From: DYEP01 sp040755615
GTDB taxonomy: Bacteria > Bacillota > Sulfobacillia > DUSP01 > DYEP01
NCBI GenBank assembly: GCA_040755615.1
Contig: JBFMAL010000006.1
Coordinates: 1 to 64,000, forward strand
Direction: 5' to 3'
DNA length: 64,000 bases
In this document: piece by piece, positions 54,302 to 63,425 of the stretch
Position numbering within the stretch: the stretch's first letter is position 1
How the letters are laid out: every line of letters begins with the position of its first letter
Made by a program: the position numbers and the translations under genes
Notes under the pieces: model-generated
What the model saw: only the letters and a program-made list of their open reading frames with translations
Databases searched by the model: none
What the model was told of the DNA's origin: nothing

Positions 54302-54802
54302 GTGGCACGTGTGGACAGCAGCAAGTTGGAACTCAAAGAAAAAGTGGTTTCTATAAATCGCGTAGCAAAAGTGGTTAAGGGTGGGAGGCGCTTTAGCTTC
54401 AGTGCCCTGGTGGTTGTCGGAGACGAGGATGGCCACGTGGGAGCAGGACTGGGCAAGGCCAGTGAGATCCCGGAAGCCATCAGGAAAGGCATTGAAGATG
54501 CGAAGAAGAACCTTATCAGAGTGCCCAGGGCGGGTACGACTGTTACCCACGAAGTGATGGGCAATTTCGGAGCCGGTAAGGTTTTGATCAAGCCCGCATC
54601 GCAAGGTACAGGTGTGATCGCCGGAGGACCCGTGCGCGCAGTGCTGGAGCTTGCGGGGATCAGAGACGTGCTTACTAAATCCCTCGGTTCTTCCAACCCG
54701 AGCAACATGGTATATGCCACTCTTCAGGGGCTTTGCAGCTTGAAGAGCACCGAGGAAGTTGCAAAGCTTCGAGGTAAGACCGTGGAAGAGCTCACGAGTT
54801 AG
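54302..54802 (+). CDS. rpsE: Ribosomal protein S5
   Basis: 166 residues; KVVKGGRRFSFSALVVVGD and the GKASEIPEAIRKGIEDAKKN helix. It shapes the mRNA entry tunnel. GTG start after AAAGGAGGG. Confidence 0.97.
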   Translation: MARVDSSKLELKEKVVSINRVAKVVKGGRRFSFSALVVVGDEDGHVGAGLGKASEIPEAIRKGIEDAKKNLIRVPRAGTTVTHEVMGNFGAGKVLIKPASQGTGVIAGGPVRAVLELAGIRDVLTKSLGSSNPSNMVYATLQGLCSLKSTEEVAKLRGKTVEELTS

Positions 54803-54813
54803 GAGGAACTGAG

Positions 54814-55002
54814 ATGACCCTTCGTATTACTCTGATAAAGAGCACTATCGGTAGGCCAAAGCGGCAAGGGGATACCATACGCGCGCTCGGTCTTAGCAAG
54901 TTGAACAGCGTCGTTATTCATCCAGACAATCCTCAGATCCGGGGGATGCTGAGGACCGTATCGCATCTTGTCAAAGTTGAGGAGGTGCAGAACCAACAAT
55001 GA
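54814..55002 (+). CDS. rpmD: Ribosomal protein L30
   Basis: 62 residues; RITLIKSTIGRPKRQ and the LGLSKLNSVVIHPDNP segment. Stop overlaps the rplO start (ATGA). Confidence 0.96.
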   Translation: MTLRITLIKSTIGRPKRQGDTIRALGLSKLNSVVIHPDNPQIRGMLRTVSHLVKVEEVQNQQ

Positions 55003-55442
55003 AGCTTTATGAGCTGTCACCTGCACCCGGTTCGAGAAAAGCGAGAAAAAGAGTGGGAAGAGGCCCGGGCTCGGGAAGAGGTAAGACTTCCGGAAGAGGC
55101 CATAAGGGCCAGAACGCGAGAGCGGGCGGGGGCGTGAAGCCGGGCTTTGAAGGCGGGCAGATGCCTCTTCAGAGGCGGTTGCCCAAGAGGGGCTTTTCGA
55201 ATTACCCGTTCCGGAAAGTATATGCAGTTGTGAACCTTAACGACCTGGATATGTTCGATGAGGGGACAGAGGTAACGCCTGAACTGCTCTCGGAGCACAA
55301 ACTGGTCAGAGATATGAAGGACGGAGTCAAAATACTCGGCAATGGCGCTCTTACCAAGTCCTTGACAGTAAAGGCTCACGCTTTCAGCAAATCGGCGGCG
55401 GAAAAGATAGAAGCTGCCGGAGGAAAGGCCGAGGTGATCTAG
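54999..55442 (+). CDS. rplO: Ribosomal protein L15
   Basis: 147 residues with the Gly/Arg-rich N-terminal tail (GRGPGSGRGKTSGRGHKGQ) that threads into 23S rRNA. GAGGTG upstream serves the ATG. Confidence 0.97.
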   Translation: MKLYELSPAPGSRKARKRVGRGPGSGRGKTSGRGHKGQNARAGGGVKPGFEGGQMPLQRRLPKRGFSNYPFRKVYAVVNLNDLDMFDEGTEVTPELLSEHKLVRDMKDGVKILGNGALTKSLTVKAHAFSKSAAEKIEAAGGKAEVI

Positions 55443-56705
55443 GTGCTTGACTCGCTAAAGGCCGCGTTTAAGATTGGTGACCTCCGCCGGAGGATCATCT
55501 TCACGCTTTCAATATTCCTGGTGGTACGGCTCGGCGCTCATGTTCCCGTACCCGGAGTGAACAATGCGAAGATCGCCGATCTATTCAGGGAAGGTACCCT
55601 CTTTGGCCTCCTTGATCTATTTTCCGGGGGTGCGCTGAAGGCGTTCTCACTGTTTGCCATGAGCATCTACCCGTATATTAACGCGTCCATTATTATGCAG
55701 CTTTTGACCATGATTATTCCCAAGCTTGAGCAGATGGCCAAGGAAGGGGAAGAAGGTCGAAGGAAGCTCAATGAGTATACGAGGTATGGTACGGTGCTGT
55801 TGGCGATGATCCAGGGTTTGGGCATGGCGTTCTTTCTCAGGGGTCAGGGAGCGCTTCTGTTCCCCAGCCTGCTGAACGTCGTGCTGATAGCGATGAGCCT
55901 AACCGGTGGCGTTATCCTCCTCATGTGGCTTGGGGAACAGATCACCGACAAGGGGATCGGTAACGGGATCTCTCTGATCATCTTCGTCAACATCGTATCT
56001 AGGTTGCCGTCAGGGCTGCAAAACGTCATCGGGCTTTTGCAGATCGGCCGTATTTCCGTATGGAACCTGCTCGTTCTCGTGGTGATGGGCGCGGCAGTCA
56101 TTGCGGCAGTGGTATGGGTGCACGAAGGCCAGAGGAAGGTTCCCGTCCAGTACTCCAAGAGAGTGGTCGGTCGGAAGATGTACGGGGGTCAGAGCACTCA
56201 CATACCGATTCGCATCAACCAGGCCGGTGTGCTTCCAGTGATTTTTGCTTCGGCGGTGCTAGCTTTCCCGGGTACGGTGGCTTCCTTCATCAATCACCCA
56301 CTGGCACGGAGGGTGGAGGCCATGTTCTCTGGTGCGGGTCTTGGATACCAGGTGGCATATGCACTGCTCATCATTTTCTTTACCTTTTTCTACACGTCGG
56401 TCAGCTTTAACCCGGTCGATGTGGCAAATAACATGAAGAAGTGGGGCGGGTTTATCCCGGGGCTGCGTCCAGGAAGGCCCACGTCTGACTATCTGAGCAA
56501 AGTGCTTACGCGGATCACGCTTCCTGGCGCCATATTCCTCGCATTGGTGGCGATCATGCCCGGAATATTCATGCGACTTACGAACGTCCCGGGAGTAGGG
56601 TTCGGAGGCACAGCGCTGCTCATTGTGGTGGGTGTGGCCCTGGAGACGATGAAGCAGATCGAAGCCCACTTGCTGATGAGACACTATCAAGGCTTTATCA
56701 AGTAG
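55443..56705 (+). CDS. secY: Preprotein translocase subunit SecY
   Basis: 420 residues with ten membrane segments; the plug and first helices (RLGAHVPVPGVN), the GNGISLIIF loop and the cytoplasmic loop QRKVPVQYSKRV are typical. It forms the export channel with SecE (28417). The GTG start directly follows the rplO stop, with GAGG eight bases upstream. Confidence 0.98.
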   Translation: MLDSLKAAFKIGDLRRRIIFTLSIFLVVRLGAHVPVPGVNNAKIADLFREGTLFGLLDLFSGGALKAFSLFAMSIYPYINASIIMQLLTMIIPKLEQMAKEGEEGRRKLNEYTRYGTVLLAMIQGLGMAFFLRGQGALLFPSLLNVVLIAMSLTGGVILLMWLGEQITDKGIGNGISLIIFVNIVSRLPSGLQNVIGLLQIGRISVWNLLVLVVMGAAVIAAVVWVHEGQRKVPVQYSKRVVGRKMYGGQSTHIPIRINQAGVLPVIFASAVLAFPGTVASFINHPLARRVEAMFSGAGLGYQVAYALLIIFFTFFYTSVSFNPVDVANNMKKWGGFIPGLRPGRPTSDYLSKVLTRITLPGAIFLALVAIMPGIFMRLTNVPGVGFGGTALLIVVGVALETMKQIEAHLLMRHYQGFIK

Positions 56706-56723
56706 TTGAAGGAGGCTTTGCCG

Positions 56724-57374
56724 GTGCGGTTGATTTTCTTGGGGCCACCCGGAGCCGGAAAAGGGACGCAAGCGGAGATTCTGGCAGAAAAGACCGGGTT
56801 GCCACGGATAGCCACAGGGGACATCTTTCGAAGAGCGCTGAAAGAAGGGACTCCGCTTGGCCTTGAGGCCAAGGCATATATGGACAAAGGGGAGCTGGTC
56901 CCGGACGGTATCGTCACCGGGATTGTGCGGGAACGGATTTTGCTTCCGGACTGCCGGTACGGGTTCATTCTGGACGGTTTTCCGCGCACGCTCCCGCAGG
57001 CCGAAAGTCTTGACGAACTATTAGGCGCAGAGGGCATGCAAATAGACGCTGTCATCTACATGGATGTGGCGGATGAGGAGCTGGTCGCCCGGGCTGCCGG
57101 ACGCAGGGTGTGCCGCAGCTGTCAGATGCCCTACCATATCAGGTTCAGCCCTCCGGCTGTAGAAGGCGTGTGTGACGCCTGTGGTGGCACGCTCTACCAG
57201 AGGGACGACGACAGGGAAGAGACGGTACAAAACCGGTTGAACGTGTACAAGTCCCAAACCGCTCCGCTGGTAGATTATTACGCGCAAAAAGGCATCCTGA
57301 GGCGCATAGACGGCAGCCAACCGATAGACCGGGTATCCCTTCACATCCTGAAAGTGGTAGGCATCGCCGAATGA
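56724..57374 (+). CDS. adk: Adenylate kinase
   Basis: 216 residues. P-loop GPPGAGKGT, the NMP-binding TGDIFRRALKEG, and a zinc-type LID with CRSC and CDAC. GTG 56724 has AAGGAGG eight bases upstream; a TTG six codons earlier precedes that site. The stop overlaps map (ATGA). Confidence 0.97.
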   Translation: MRLIFLGPPGAGKGTQAEILAEKTGLPRIATGDIFRRALKEGTPLGLEAKAYMDKGELVPDGIVTGIVRERILLPDCRYGFILDGFPRTLPQAESLDELLGAEGMQIDAVIYMDVADEELVARAAGRRVCRSCQMPYHIRFSPPAVEGVCDACGGTLYQRDDDREETVQNRLNVYKSQTAPLVDYYAQKGILRRIDGSQPIDRVSLHILKVVGIAE

Positions 57375-58123
57375 TCACGCTTAAGTCTGATCAAGAATTG
57401 AAACTCATGCGCGAGGCGGGAAAGATCGTGGCGCGCGCCCTGCTTGAAGTGAAAGAGCGCGTACGTCCCGGGATAAGCACGGTTGAACTCGACCGGGTAG
57501 CCGCGAAATGCATCAGGAAATCGGGCGGACTCGCAGCTTTTAAGGGGTACCGAGGTTTTCCCGCTACCATCTGCGCCTCCATTAACGAGCAGGTGGTGCA
57601 CGGCATTCCCAGTGTCAGGCGGCTCGCCGAGGGCGACGTCATCAGCGTAGATGTGGGAGTACTCAAAGGAGGTTTCTTCGCAGACGCAGCCATGACTTTT
57701 CCCGTGGGCAAGGTATCCGAGACCGCCCAGCGGCTTATGGAAGTGACGCGCATCGCCCTCGAAAAGGCCATCGAACAGGCCCAGGAGGGGAATTATCTCG
57801 GGGATATCTCTCACGCGATCCAGACGTATGTGGAGCAACACGGGTTTTCTGTCGTCAGGGAGTATGTCGGTCATGGCATAGGAAAACAAATGCACGAAGA
57901 ACCCCAAGTGCCGAACTTCGGGACACCGAAGACGGGGCCCGTCTTAAGAACGGGTATGACGCTTGCGATCGAACCGATGGTCAACGCCGGTACTTACGAC
58001 GTGCAGTTGTTAGAGGATGGCTGGACAGTAGTCACCAAGGACGGCAGCCTGTCAGCGCATTTTGAGCATACGGTCGCCATTACGGACCAAGGTCCCATAG
58101 TATTAACTGCCTGTTCAGAATAG
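57371..58123 (+). CDS. map: Methionine aminopeptidase, type I
   Basis: 250 residues. Metal ligands are in VISVDVGVLKGGFFADAA (two Asp), GHGIGKQMHEEP (His) and AIEPMV and HFEHTVAI (Glu). It removes initiator Met from nascent chains. Coupled to adk by ATGA. Confidence 0.98.
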   Translation: MITLKSDQELKLMREAGKIVARALLEVKERVRPGISTVELDRVAAKCIRKSGGLAAFKGYRGFPATICASINEQVVHGIPSVRRLAEGDVISVDVGVLKGGFFADAAMTFPVGKVSETAQRLMEVTRIALEKAIEQAQEGNYLGDISHAIQTYVEQHGFSVVREYVGHGIGKQMHEEPQVPNFGTPKTGPVLRTGMTLAIEPMVNAGTYDVQLLEDGWTVVTKDGSLSAHFEHTVAITDQGPIVLTACSE

Positions 58124-58127
58124 CAAA

Positions 58128-58511
58128 GTGGATATCTGGGAGATAATAGTATGCATGGCAACTGGTGGAGAACAGGCCGATGAGATGGAGGTGCCCACTT
58201 TGGTATTGGAGGTCCTGTCGCCTGGAAGTGTAGTGCAATCCGTTGCCGGGAGGGATTCAGGCAACCTGTACCTTGTGATAGCACAATTGGACGACAGGTT
58301 TGTGCTCCTAGCGGACGGGCAGACCCGAAAAGTGGCAAATCCGAAGAAAAAGAACATGAGGCATCTTAAGCTTCTGGGTTCGCTGGACCAGGAACAAAGC
58401 GGTGTGCTTTTAGACCCTCAAAAGATTACCGACGTAGCCGTAAGACAATTTCTTCAGGCATTTTGTGAGAAAAAGGAGGTCGATGCTAGCGCATGCCCAA
58501 ACAGGATGTGA
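58128..58511 (+). CDS. KOW-domain RNA-binding protein (L14e-like)
   Basis: Up to 127 residues. The core resembles the small KOW proteins often found between map and infA in Clostridia: GSVVQSVAGRDSGNLYLVI, DDRFVLLADGQTRKVANPKKK and a following KHL-type MRHLKLLG. The C-terminal part is less conserved. The start is uncertain: GTG 58128 lacks a ribosome binding site; ATG 58155 has GGGAG at 12 bases; a later ATG (MEVPTLVLE) also fits. The end overlaps infA by 19 bases. Confidence 0.85.
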   Translation: MDIWEIIVCMATGGEQADEMEVPTLVLEVLSPGSVVQSVAGRDSGNLYLVIAQLDDRFVLLADGQTRKVANPKKKNMRHLKLLGSLDQEQSGVLLDPQKITDVAVRQFLQAFCEKKEVDASACPNRM

Positions 58512-58711
58512 TAGAGGTAGAGGGAACCGTTACCGAACCCCTACCAAATGCCATGTTTAGAGTTGAACTGGCAAACGGGCATAAGGTGTTGGCTCACGTG
58601 TCGGGTAAGATCAGGATGAATTTCATCAGGATCCTTCCCGGGGATAAGGTAACAGTGCAATTATCTCCCTATGATTTAACCCGTGGGCGAATTGTCTATC
58701 GATACAAGTGA
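58493..58711 (+). CDS. infA: Translation initiation factor IF-1
   Basis: 72 residues, one S1-like OB fold: VIEVEGTVTEPLPNAMFRVEL, GHKVLAHVSGKIRMNFIRILPGD and the YDLTRGRIVYR end. It blocks the A site during initiation. AGGAGG lies 13 bases before the ATG. The gene overlaps the end of the upstream KOW gene. Confidence 0.98.
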   Translation: MPKQDVIEVEGTVTEPLPNAMFRVELANGHKVLAHVSGKIRMNFIRILPGDKVTVQLSPYDLTRGRIVYRYK

Positions 58712-58719
58712 GCAGGAAC

Positions 58720-58749
58720 GTGACGCGCCTGGTGTTTGTATGTTATGAT
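58720..58749 (+). promoter_or_regulatory. Possible internal promoter ahead of rpmJ
   Basis: GTGACG (58720-58725), 18 bases, TATGAT (58744-58749). The 79-base gap between infA and rpmJ is the widest here since map, which fits a separate start for the alpha operon. Confidence 0.5.
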
Positions 58750-58790
58750 AGTGTACGGCGTTCCTTCTAAAGAAAGGGGATGACGCTTTC

Positions 58791-58904
58791 ATGAAAGTCA
58801 GACCTTCCATCAAACGAATCTGCGAGAAATGCAAGATAATCAAGCGTGAGGGCAACCTGATGGTGATTTGCGAAAACCCAAAGCACAAGCAAAAGCAAGG
58901 TTAA
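58791..58904 (+). CDS. rpmJ: Ribosomal protein L36 (zinc form)
   Basis: 37 residues, too short for many gene callers. MKVRPSIKRICEKCK start, with Cys-x-x-Cys, a third Cys and a His (CENPKHKQ) as zinc ligands. AAAGGGGATGA precedes the ATG. Confidence 0.97.
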   Translation: MKVRPSIKRICEKCKIIKREGNLMVICENPKHKQKQG

Positions 58905-58923
58905 GTACCGGAGGTGGCAGGTA

Positions 58924-59295
58924 GTGGCGAGAATAGCCGGCGTGGACCTTCCGAGAGACAAGAGGGTGGAGGCGGCTTTGCCCTATATTTACGGGATAGG
59001 TCCGTCAAGGTCAAGATTAATACTTGAGCATACGGGGATCAATCCTGACACTCGCGTGAGAGACCTGACCGAGGAGGAGATTTCCCGTCTCAGAGAATAT
59101 ATCGAAAAAAACTTCAAGGTTGAGGGCGATCTGCAGCGAGAGGTACAGATGAACATCAAGCGGTTGATTGAGATAGGCACCTACCGCGGACTTCGCCACA
59201 GACGTGGTCTTCCGGTGAGAGGTCAGCGCACCCAGACTAATGCTCGCACCCGGAAGGGTCCGAAAAAGACTGTCGGCGTGAGAAGGAAGAAGTAG
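58924..59295 (+). CDS. rpsM: Ribosomal protein S13
   Basis: 123 residues; ARIAGVDLPRDKRVEAAL start and the RHRRGLPVRGQRTQTNARTR end. It contacts the P-site tRNA. GTG start after GGAGGTGG. Confidence 0.97.
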   Translation: MARIAGVDLPRDKRVEAALPYIYGIGPSRSRLILEHTGINPDTRVRDLTEEEISRLREYIEKNFKVEGDLQREVQMNIKRLIEIGTYRGLRHRRGLPVRGQRTQTNARTRKGPKKTVGVRRKK

Positions 59296-59312
59296 CGTAA
59301 GGAGGGACTGAA

Positions 59313-59702
59313 TTGGCAAAGCGACGCGTAAAGGCAAAGCGCAAGGAGAGAAAAAACGTAGAGCGCGGCGTTGCACACATACGCTCTTCGTTCAACAATA
59401 CGATTGTGACCATAACTGACCAAGTAGGGAACGCGATTTCCTGGGCGACTGCAGGAGGCGCCGGGTTCAAGGGTTCGCGGAAGAGCACCCCGTTTGCGGC
59501 GCAGATGGCAGCTGAGAAAGCAGCTCGAGAAGCGATGAATCATGGCATGAGAGAGGTTGAGGTGTACGTTAAGGGGCCCGGCGCAGGCCGCGAGGCAGCC
59601 ATTCGTTCACTTCAGGCGGCCGGTCTTGAAGTCAGCATGATTAAGGATGTAACTCCCATTCCTCACAACGGCTGCCGCCCGCCGAAACGCAGGCGTGTAT
59701 AA
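59313..59702 (+). CDS. rpsK: Ribosomal protein S11
   Basis: 129 residues; GVAHIRSSFNNTIVTITD and the C-terminal DVTPIPHNGCRPPKRRRV. TTG start seven bases after GGAGGG. Confidence 0.97.
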   Translation: MAKRRVKAKRKERKNVERGVAHIRSSFNNTIVTITDQVGNAISWATAGGAGFKGSRKSTPFAAQMAAEKAAREAMNHGMREVEVYVKGPGAGREAAIRSLQAAGLEVSMIKDVTPIPHNGCRPPKRRRV

Positions 59703-59724
59703 TTCCAGGGGGTGAATACCACAC

Positions 59725-60351
59725 ATGGCTAGGTACACAGGGCCTGTCTGCAGACTGTGCAGGCGTGAAGGCGCCAAGCTGTTTCTAAAAGGAGACAGGT
59801 GCTACACTGATAGATGTCCCGTGAATCGTCGTTCTTATGCACCCGGCGAACACGGTCAGATGAGGAAGAAGGTTTCCGAGTACGGGGTCCAGCTCCGTGA
59901 GAAGCAAAAAGCAAGACGCATATACGGTGTGCTGGAAGCGCAGTTTCGCCGCTACTTCGAAAAAGCGGAGAAAAGCCGTGGTGTGACCGGCGAGACGCTG
60001 CTCCAGCTGCTGGAGAGACGTCTCGATAACGTCGTCTACAGGATGGGCCTTGCCCCGTCGAGGGCCGACGCGAGGCAGTCAATCAGGCACGGGCACTTCA
60101 CCGTGAACGGCAGGAAAGTAAACATACCGTCATACCTGGTACGTGAAGGGGATCAAATCGCAGTCCGGGAAAAGTCGCGTGAGATGGCCAAGTTCAAGGA
60201 AGCAGCCGAGAGCATACGAGGGCGTGCCATACCGGAATGGCTGTCGGTCGATGCGGACACCCTGACAGGATCTATCGTGCGGCTACCAAACCGCGAAGAC
60301 ATTGACGTACCCATTCAGGAACACCTGATAGTGGAACTCTACTCGAGGTAA
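59725..60351 (+). CDS. rpsD: Ribosomal protein S4 (zinc form)
   Basis: 208 residues. An N-terminal zinc site (CRLCRREG..CYTDRCPV) and a central S4 RNA-binding domain (RLDNVVYRMGLAPSRADARQ). In Firmicutes S4 represses its own synthesis; no leader for that is clear here. The ATG has GGGGGTG upstream. Confidence 0.98.
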   Translation: MARYTGPVCRLCRREGAKLFLKGDRCYTDRCPVNRRSYAPGEHGQMRKKVSEYGVQLREKQKARRIYGVLEAQFRRYFEKAEKSRGVTGETLLQLLERRLDNVVYRMGLAPSRADARQSIRHGHFTVNGRKVNIPSYLVREGDQIAVREKSREMAKFKEAAESIRGRAIPEWLSVDADTLTGSIVRLPNREDIDVPIQEHLIVELYSR

Positions 60352-60398
60352 ATCCTGGGGCTATTGGATCGCAGGCAGTTCCACAAGGAGGTCTTTGA

Positions 60399-61346
60399 AT
60401 GATCGAAATTGAGAAACCCCGGATTGAGAAAGTCGAGATGAGCGATGACAATTACTACGGGAAGTTCGTTGTTGAGCCGCTTGAGAGGGGGTACGGCATT
60501 ACCCTGGGCAACTCGCTGAGGAGGATCCTCTTATCCTCGCTTCCTGGGGCTGCGGTGACCTCGGTAAAGATCGAGGGGGTCCTGCACCAATTCTCTACTA
60601 TACCGGGCGTGGTCGAAGATACGGCTGACATTATCTTAAACCTGAAACAGCTGAACTTAAAACTTTACTCTGATGAACCCAGAGTTATTAGGATAGAAGC
60701 CCACGGTGAGGGCGAAGTGCGCGCCGGCGACATCATCACCGATCCGGACGTTGAAATACTGAATCGAGACCTGCACATCGCCACCCTTGACAAGGGGGGG
60801 AAGCTGGTCATCGAAATGGTGGTGGAGAAAGGACGGGGTTATGTCCCAGCTGAGCGCAACAAGAGACCGGACCAGCCCATAGGGGTGATCCCCGTCGACT
60901 CCATTTTCTCGCCCATCAGACGGGTCAATTATTCAGTGGAGAATACCAGAGTGGGCCAGGTGACTGACTACGATAAGCTGACGCTCGAGGTATGGACAGA
61001 CGGCACGATAAGGCCGGATGAGGCAACAAGCCTGGCGGCGAAGATCCTTATGGAACACCTGAAGTTGTTTGTGAGCCTCACGGACGATGTCGAGAAAGTG
61101 GAGATCATGGTAGAGAAGGAAGAGAACGAGCGGGGCCGCATTCTGGATATGCCTATCGAAGAACTTGAACTGTCAGTCAGGTCTTTTAACTGCCTCAAGC
61201 GGGCTGGCATTAATACCGTAGGACAGCTTACCGAGAAAACGGATGAAGAAATGATTAAAGTAAGAAACCTTGGGAAGAAATCGCTTGAAGAAGTAAAGCT
61301 TAAGCTGGCCGCACTAGGGCTGTCATTGAAGGAGACCGAAGAGTAG
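60399..61346 (+). CDS. rpoA: RNA polymerase alpha subunit
   Basis: 315 residues: N-terminal assembly domain (about 1-230, with FVVEPLERGYGITLGNSLRR) and C-terminal domain (about 245-315, ELSVRSFNCLKRAGINTVGQ) that binds UP elements and activators. AAGGAGG precedes the ATG. Confidence 0.98.
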   Translation: MIEIEKPRIEKVEMSDDNYYGKFVVEPLERGYGITLGNSLRRILLSSLPGAAVTSVKIEGVLHQFSTIPGVVEDTADIILNLKQLNLKLYSDEPRVIRIEAHGEGEVRAGDIITDPDVEILNRDLHIATLDKGGKLVIEMVVEKGRGYVPAERNKRPDQPIGVIPVDSIFSPIRRVNYSVENTRVGQVTDYDKLTLEVWTDGTIRPDEATSLAAKILMEHLKLFVSLTDDVEKVEIMVEKEENERGRILDMPIEELELSVRSFNCLKRAGINTVGQLTEKTDEEMIKVRNLGKKSLEEVKLKLAALGLSLKETEE

Positions 61347-61366
61347 TGAACGAGGAGGGATGACGC

Positions 61367-61705
61367 ATGGCATACAGCAAGCTGTCTCGTCCCAGTGCAC
61401 AAAGGCGGGCGCTCTTGCGAAATATAGTGACGTCTTTTTTGAAAGAAGAAAAGATAAAAACTACGGAGACCCGGGCCAAAGCCGTAAAGTCCGTTGCGGA
61501 GAAGATGGTGAGTTTGGCCAAGCGGGGCGACCTGCATGCCAGAAGGCAGGCGCTGGCTTACCTGACTGACGAGGACGTGGTCAAGAAGCTTTTCGATGTA
61601 ATCGGACCGAGATATGCCAACAGACAGGGCGGCTACACCCGTGTGATAAGGATGGAACCTCGAAAAGGTGACGCGGCCCCGATGGTTATTGTTGAACTGG
61701 TCTGA
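61367..61705 (+). CDS. rplQ: Ribosomal protein L17
   Basis: 112 residues; KLSRPSAQRRALLRNIVTS start and the RVIRMEPRKGDAAPM end. GAGGAGGGATGACGC region precedes the ATG. Last ribosomal gene of the alpha operon. Confidence 0.97.
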   Translation: MAYSKLSRPSAQRRALLRNIVTSFLKEEKIKTTETRAKAVKSVAEKMVSLAKRGDLHARRQALAYLTDEDVVKKLFDVIGPRYANRQGGYTRVIRMEPRKGDAAPMVIVELV

Positions 61706-61737
61706 GAGTCCATTTCCGGAATGAGGGATGCGCGCCT

Positions 61738-62583
61738 ATGAGCGCGAACATGGATATGATAACAGCCCAGGGGCTCGGCCACCGGTACAAAACCGCCGAG
61801 GGGTCGGAGGTCCAGGCACTTCAAAACGTCAACCTGAAAGTCCCGCGCGGGCAGTTCGTGGTAATAATTGGCAGGAACGGCTCGGGTAAATCCACTCTGG
61901 CCAAGCACCTTAACGCCCTGCTGCAGCCCACTGAGGGACGTGTTTTGGTCAATGGCATTGATACGAAAGACGGCGAGCGTATATGGGAGGTCCGCCAGAC
62001 TGCCGGCATGGTGTTTCAAAACCCGGACAACCAGCTCGTCGCTACAACAGTAGAGGAAGACGTGGCCTTTGGACCGGAAAACCTGGGTATCCCTCCTGCA
62101 GACATTCGATCCAGAGTCAGGCAGTCTCTGTTGGCTGTGGGCATGGCAGAGTACGCCAAGCACGCGCCACACTTGCTCTCCGGCGGGCAAAAGCAGCGTG
62201 TGGCCATTGCGGGCATCCTCGCCATGAAGCCAAAATGCATTATCCTGGATGAACCCACTGCCATGCTGGATCCAAGCGGCAGAGAAGAAGTGCTTCAGAC
62301 AGTAAAGAAACTGAACCGGGAAGGGATCACAGTCATACACATTACCCATCATATGGATGAAGCTGTCGAGGCGGACAGGGTTATCGTTATGGATGATGGG
62401 AAGGTGATCCTTGACGGCTCCCCCCGGCAAGTATTTCGTCAGGTGGACAAGCTGAAAGCGGTCGGACTCAACGTACCGCAGATCACCGAATTAGCTCAAC
62501 AGCTTAGGAACGCAGGAGTAGAGATCGCAGACGACATCCTGACTATTGACGAAATGGTGGCGAGCTTATGTCCATCATCGTAG
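61738..62583 (+). CDS. ecfA1: Energy-coupling factor transporter ATPase 1
   Basis: 281 residues. ABC ATPase: Walker A GRNGSGKST, Q-loop NPDNQLV, signature LSGGQKQRVAIAG, Walker B CIILDEPTAMLD, and an H-loop HITHHMDEA. It drives ECF uptake of vitamins or metals with EcfA2 and EcfT. Substrate-binding S components are elsewhere. It lies 32 bases after rplQ and overlaps ecfA2 by 16 bases. Confidence 0.96.
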   Translation: MSANMDMITAQGLGHRYKTAEGSEVQALQNVNLKVPRGQFVVIIGRNGSGKSTLAKHLNALLQPTEGRVLVNGIDTKDGERIWEVRQTAGMVFQNPDNQLVATTVEEDVAFGPENLGIPPADIRSRVRQSLLAVGMAEYAKHAPHLLSGGQKQRVAIAGILAMKPKCIILDEPTAMLDPSGREEVLQTVKKLNREGITVIHITHHMDEAVEADRVIVMDDGKVILDGSPRQVFRQVDKLKAVGLNVPQITELAQQLRNAGVEIADDILTIDEMVASLCPSS

Positions 62584-63425
62584 AGAACGTATCTTATACC
62601 TATATGCCCGGTACGACGTTTGCAGTTTCCGCTCTTGACAACGTGAGCCTGACTATACAGGATGGGGAGTTCGTCGGCATCATTGGACCGACAGGGTCGG
62701 GCAAATCCACGCTTGTTCAGCACTTGAACGGGCTGCTGAGGCCGACTTCCGGACGGGTGATTGTTGACGGAATAGACCTTTCTGCAAAACGGGTAGACCT
62801 GAAAAAGGTACGTCGACACGTCGGAGTGATCTTTCAGTACCCTGAACACCAGCTGTTCGAGGAAACAGTATATAAGGATATCGCATTCGGACCGAAGAAC
62901 CTGGGAGTCAGTGACGACGAAATCGAACGCAGGGTGTACGAGGCAATAGCCCAGGTTGGTCTCGGGAAAGAGATCCTGGGCAGAAGCCCGTTTGAGCTGA
63001 GTGGCGGCCAGATGAGGCGGGTGGCTATAGCAGGGGTGCTAGCCATGAAGCCCACCACTTTGGTACTTGACGAACCCGCTGCAGGCCTTGACCCCCAGGG
63101 GAGGGACGAGATACTCTCTCACGTACGGGACCTGCACCAGCAGGGGAATCTCACGGTTATACTGGTGTCGCACAGCATGGAGGACGTAGCGCGGTTAGTG
63201 AGCAGGGTCATCGTGATGGACAAAGGGCGCATTTTTCTCGAGGGGACTCCGAGGGAGGTTTTCAGAAAAAAGGATGATCTGAAGAGGATCGGACTTGATG
63301 TACCCCAGGTGGTTCAGTTGGTTCAAAAGCTCAAAGATAAGGGGATTGATATTAGGACGGACGTTCTGACGATAGATGAAGCGAAATCGGAGATCCTGAG
63401 GATCCTTAGGAGATCTACGCAATGA
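62568..63425 (+). CDS. ecfA2: Energy-coupling factor transporter ATPase 2
   Basis: 285 residues. Walker A GPTGSGKST, Q-loop YPEHQLF, signature LSGGQMRRVAIAG, Walker B TLVLDEPAAGLD, H-loop VSHSMEDV. Forms a heterodimer with EcfA1. The stop overlaps the ecfT start (ATGA). Confidence 0.96.
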   Translation: MSIIVENVSYTYMPGTTFAVSALDNVSLTIQDGEFVGIIGPTGSGKSTLVQHLNGLLRPTSGRVIVDGIDLSAKRVDLKKVRRHVGVIFQYPEHQLFEETVYKDIAFGPKNLGVSDDEIERRVYEAIAQVGLGKEILGRSPFELSGGQMRRVAIAGVLAMKPTTLVLDEPAAGLDPQGRDEILSHVRDLHQQGNLTVILVSHSMEDVARLVSRVIVMDKGRIFLEGTPREVFRKKDDLKRIGLDVPQVVQLVQKLKDKGIDIRTDVLTIDEAKSEILRILRRSTQ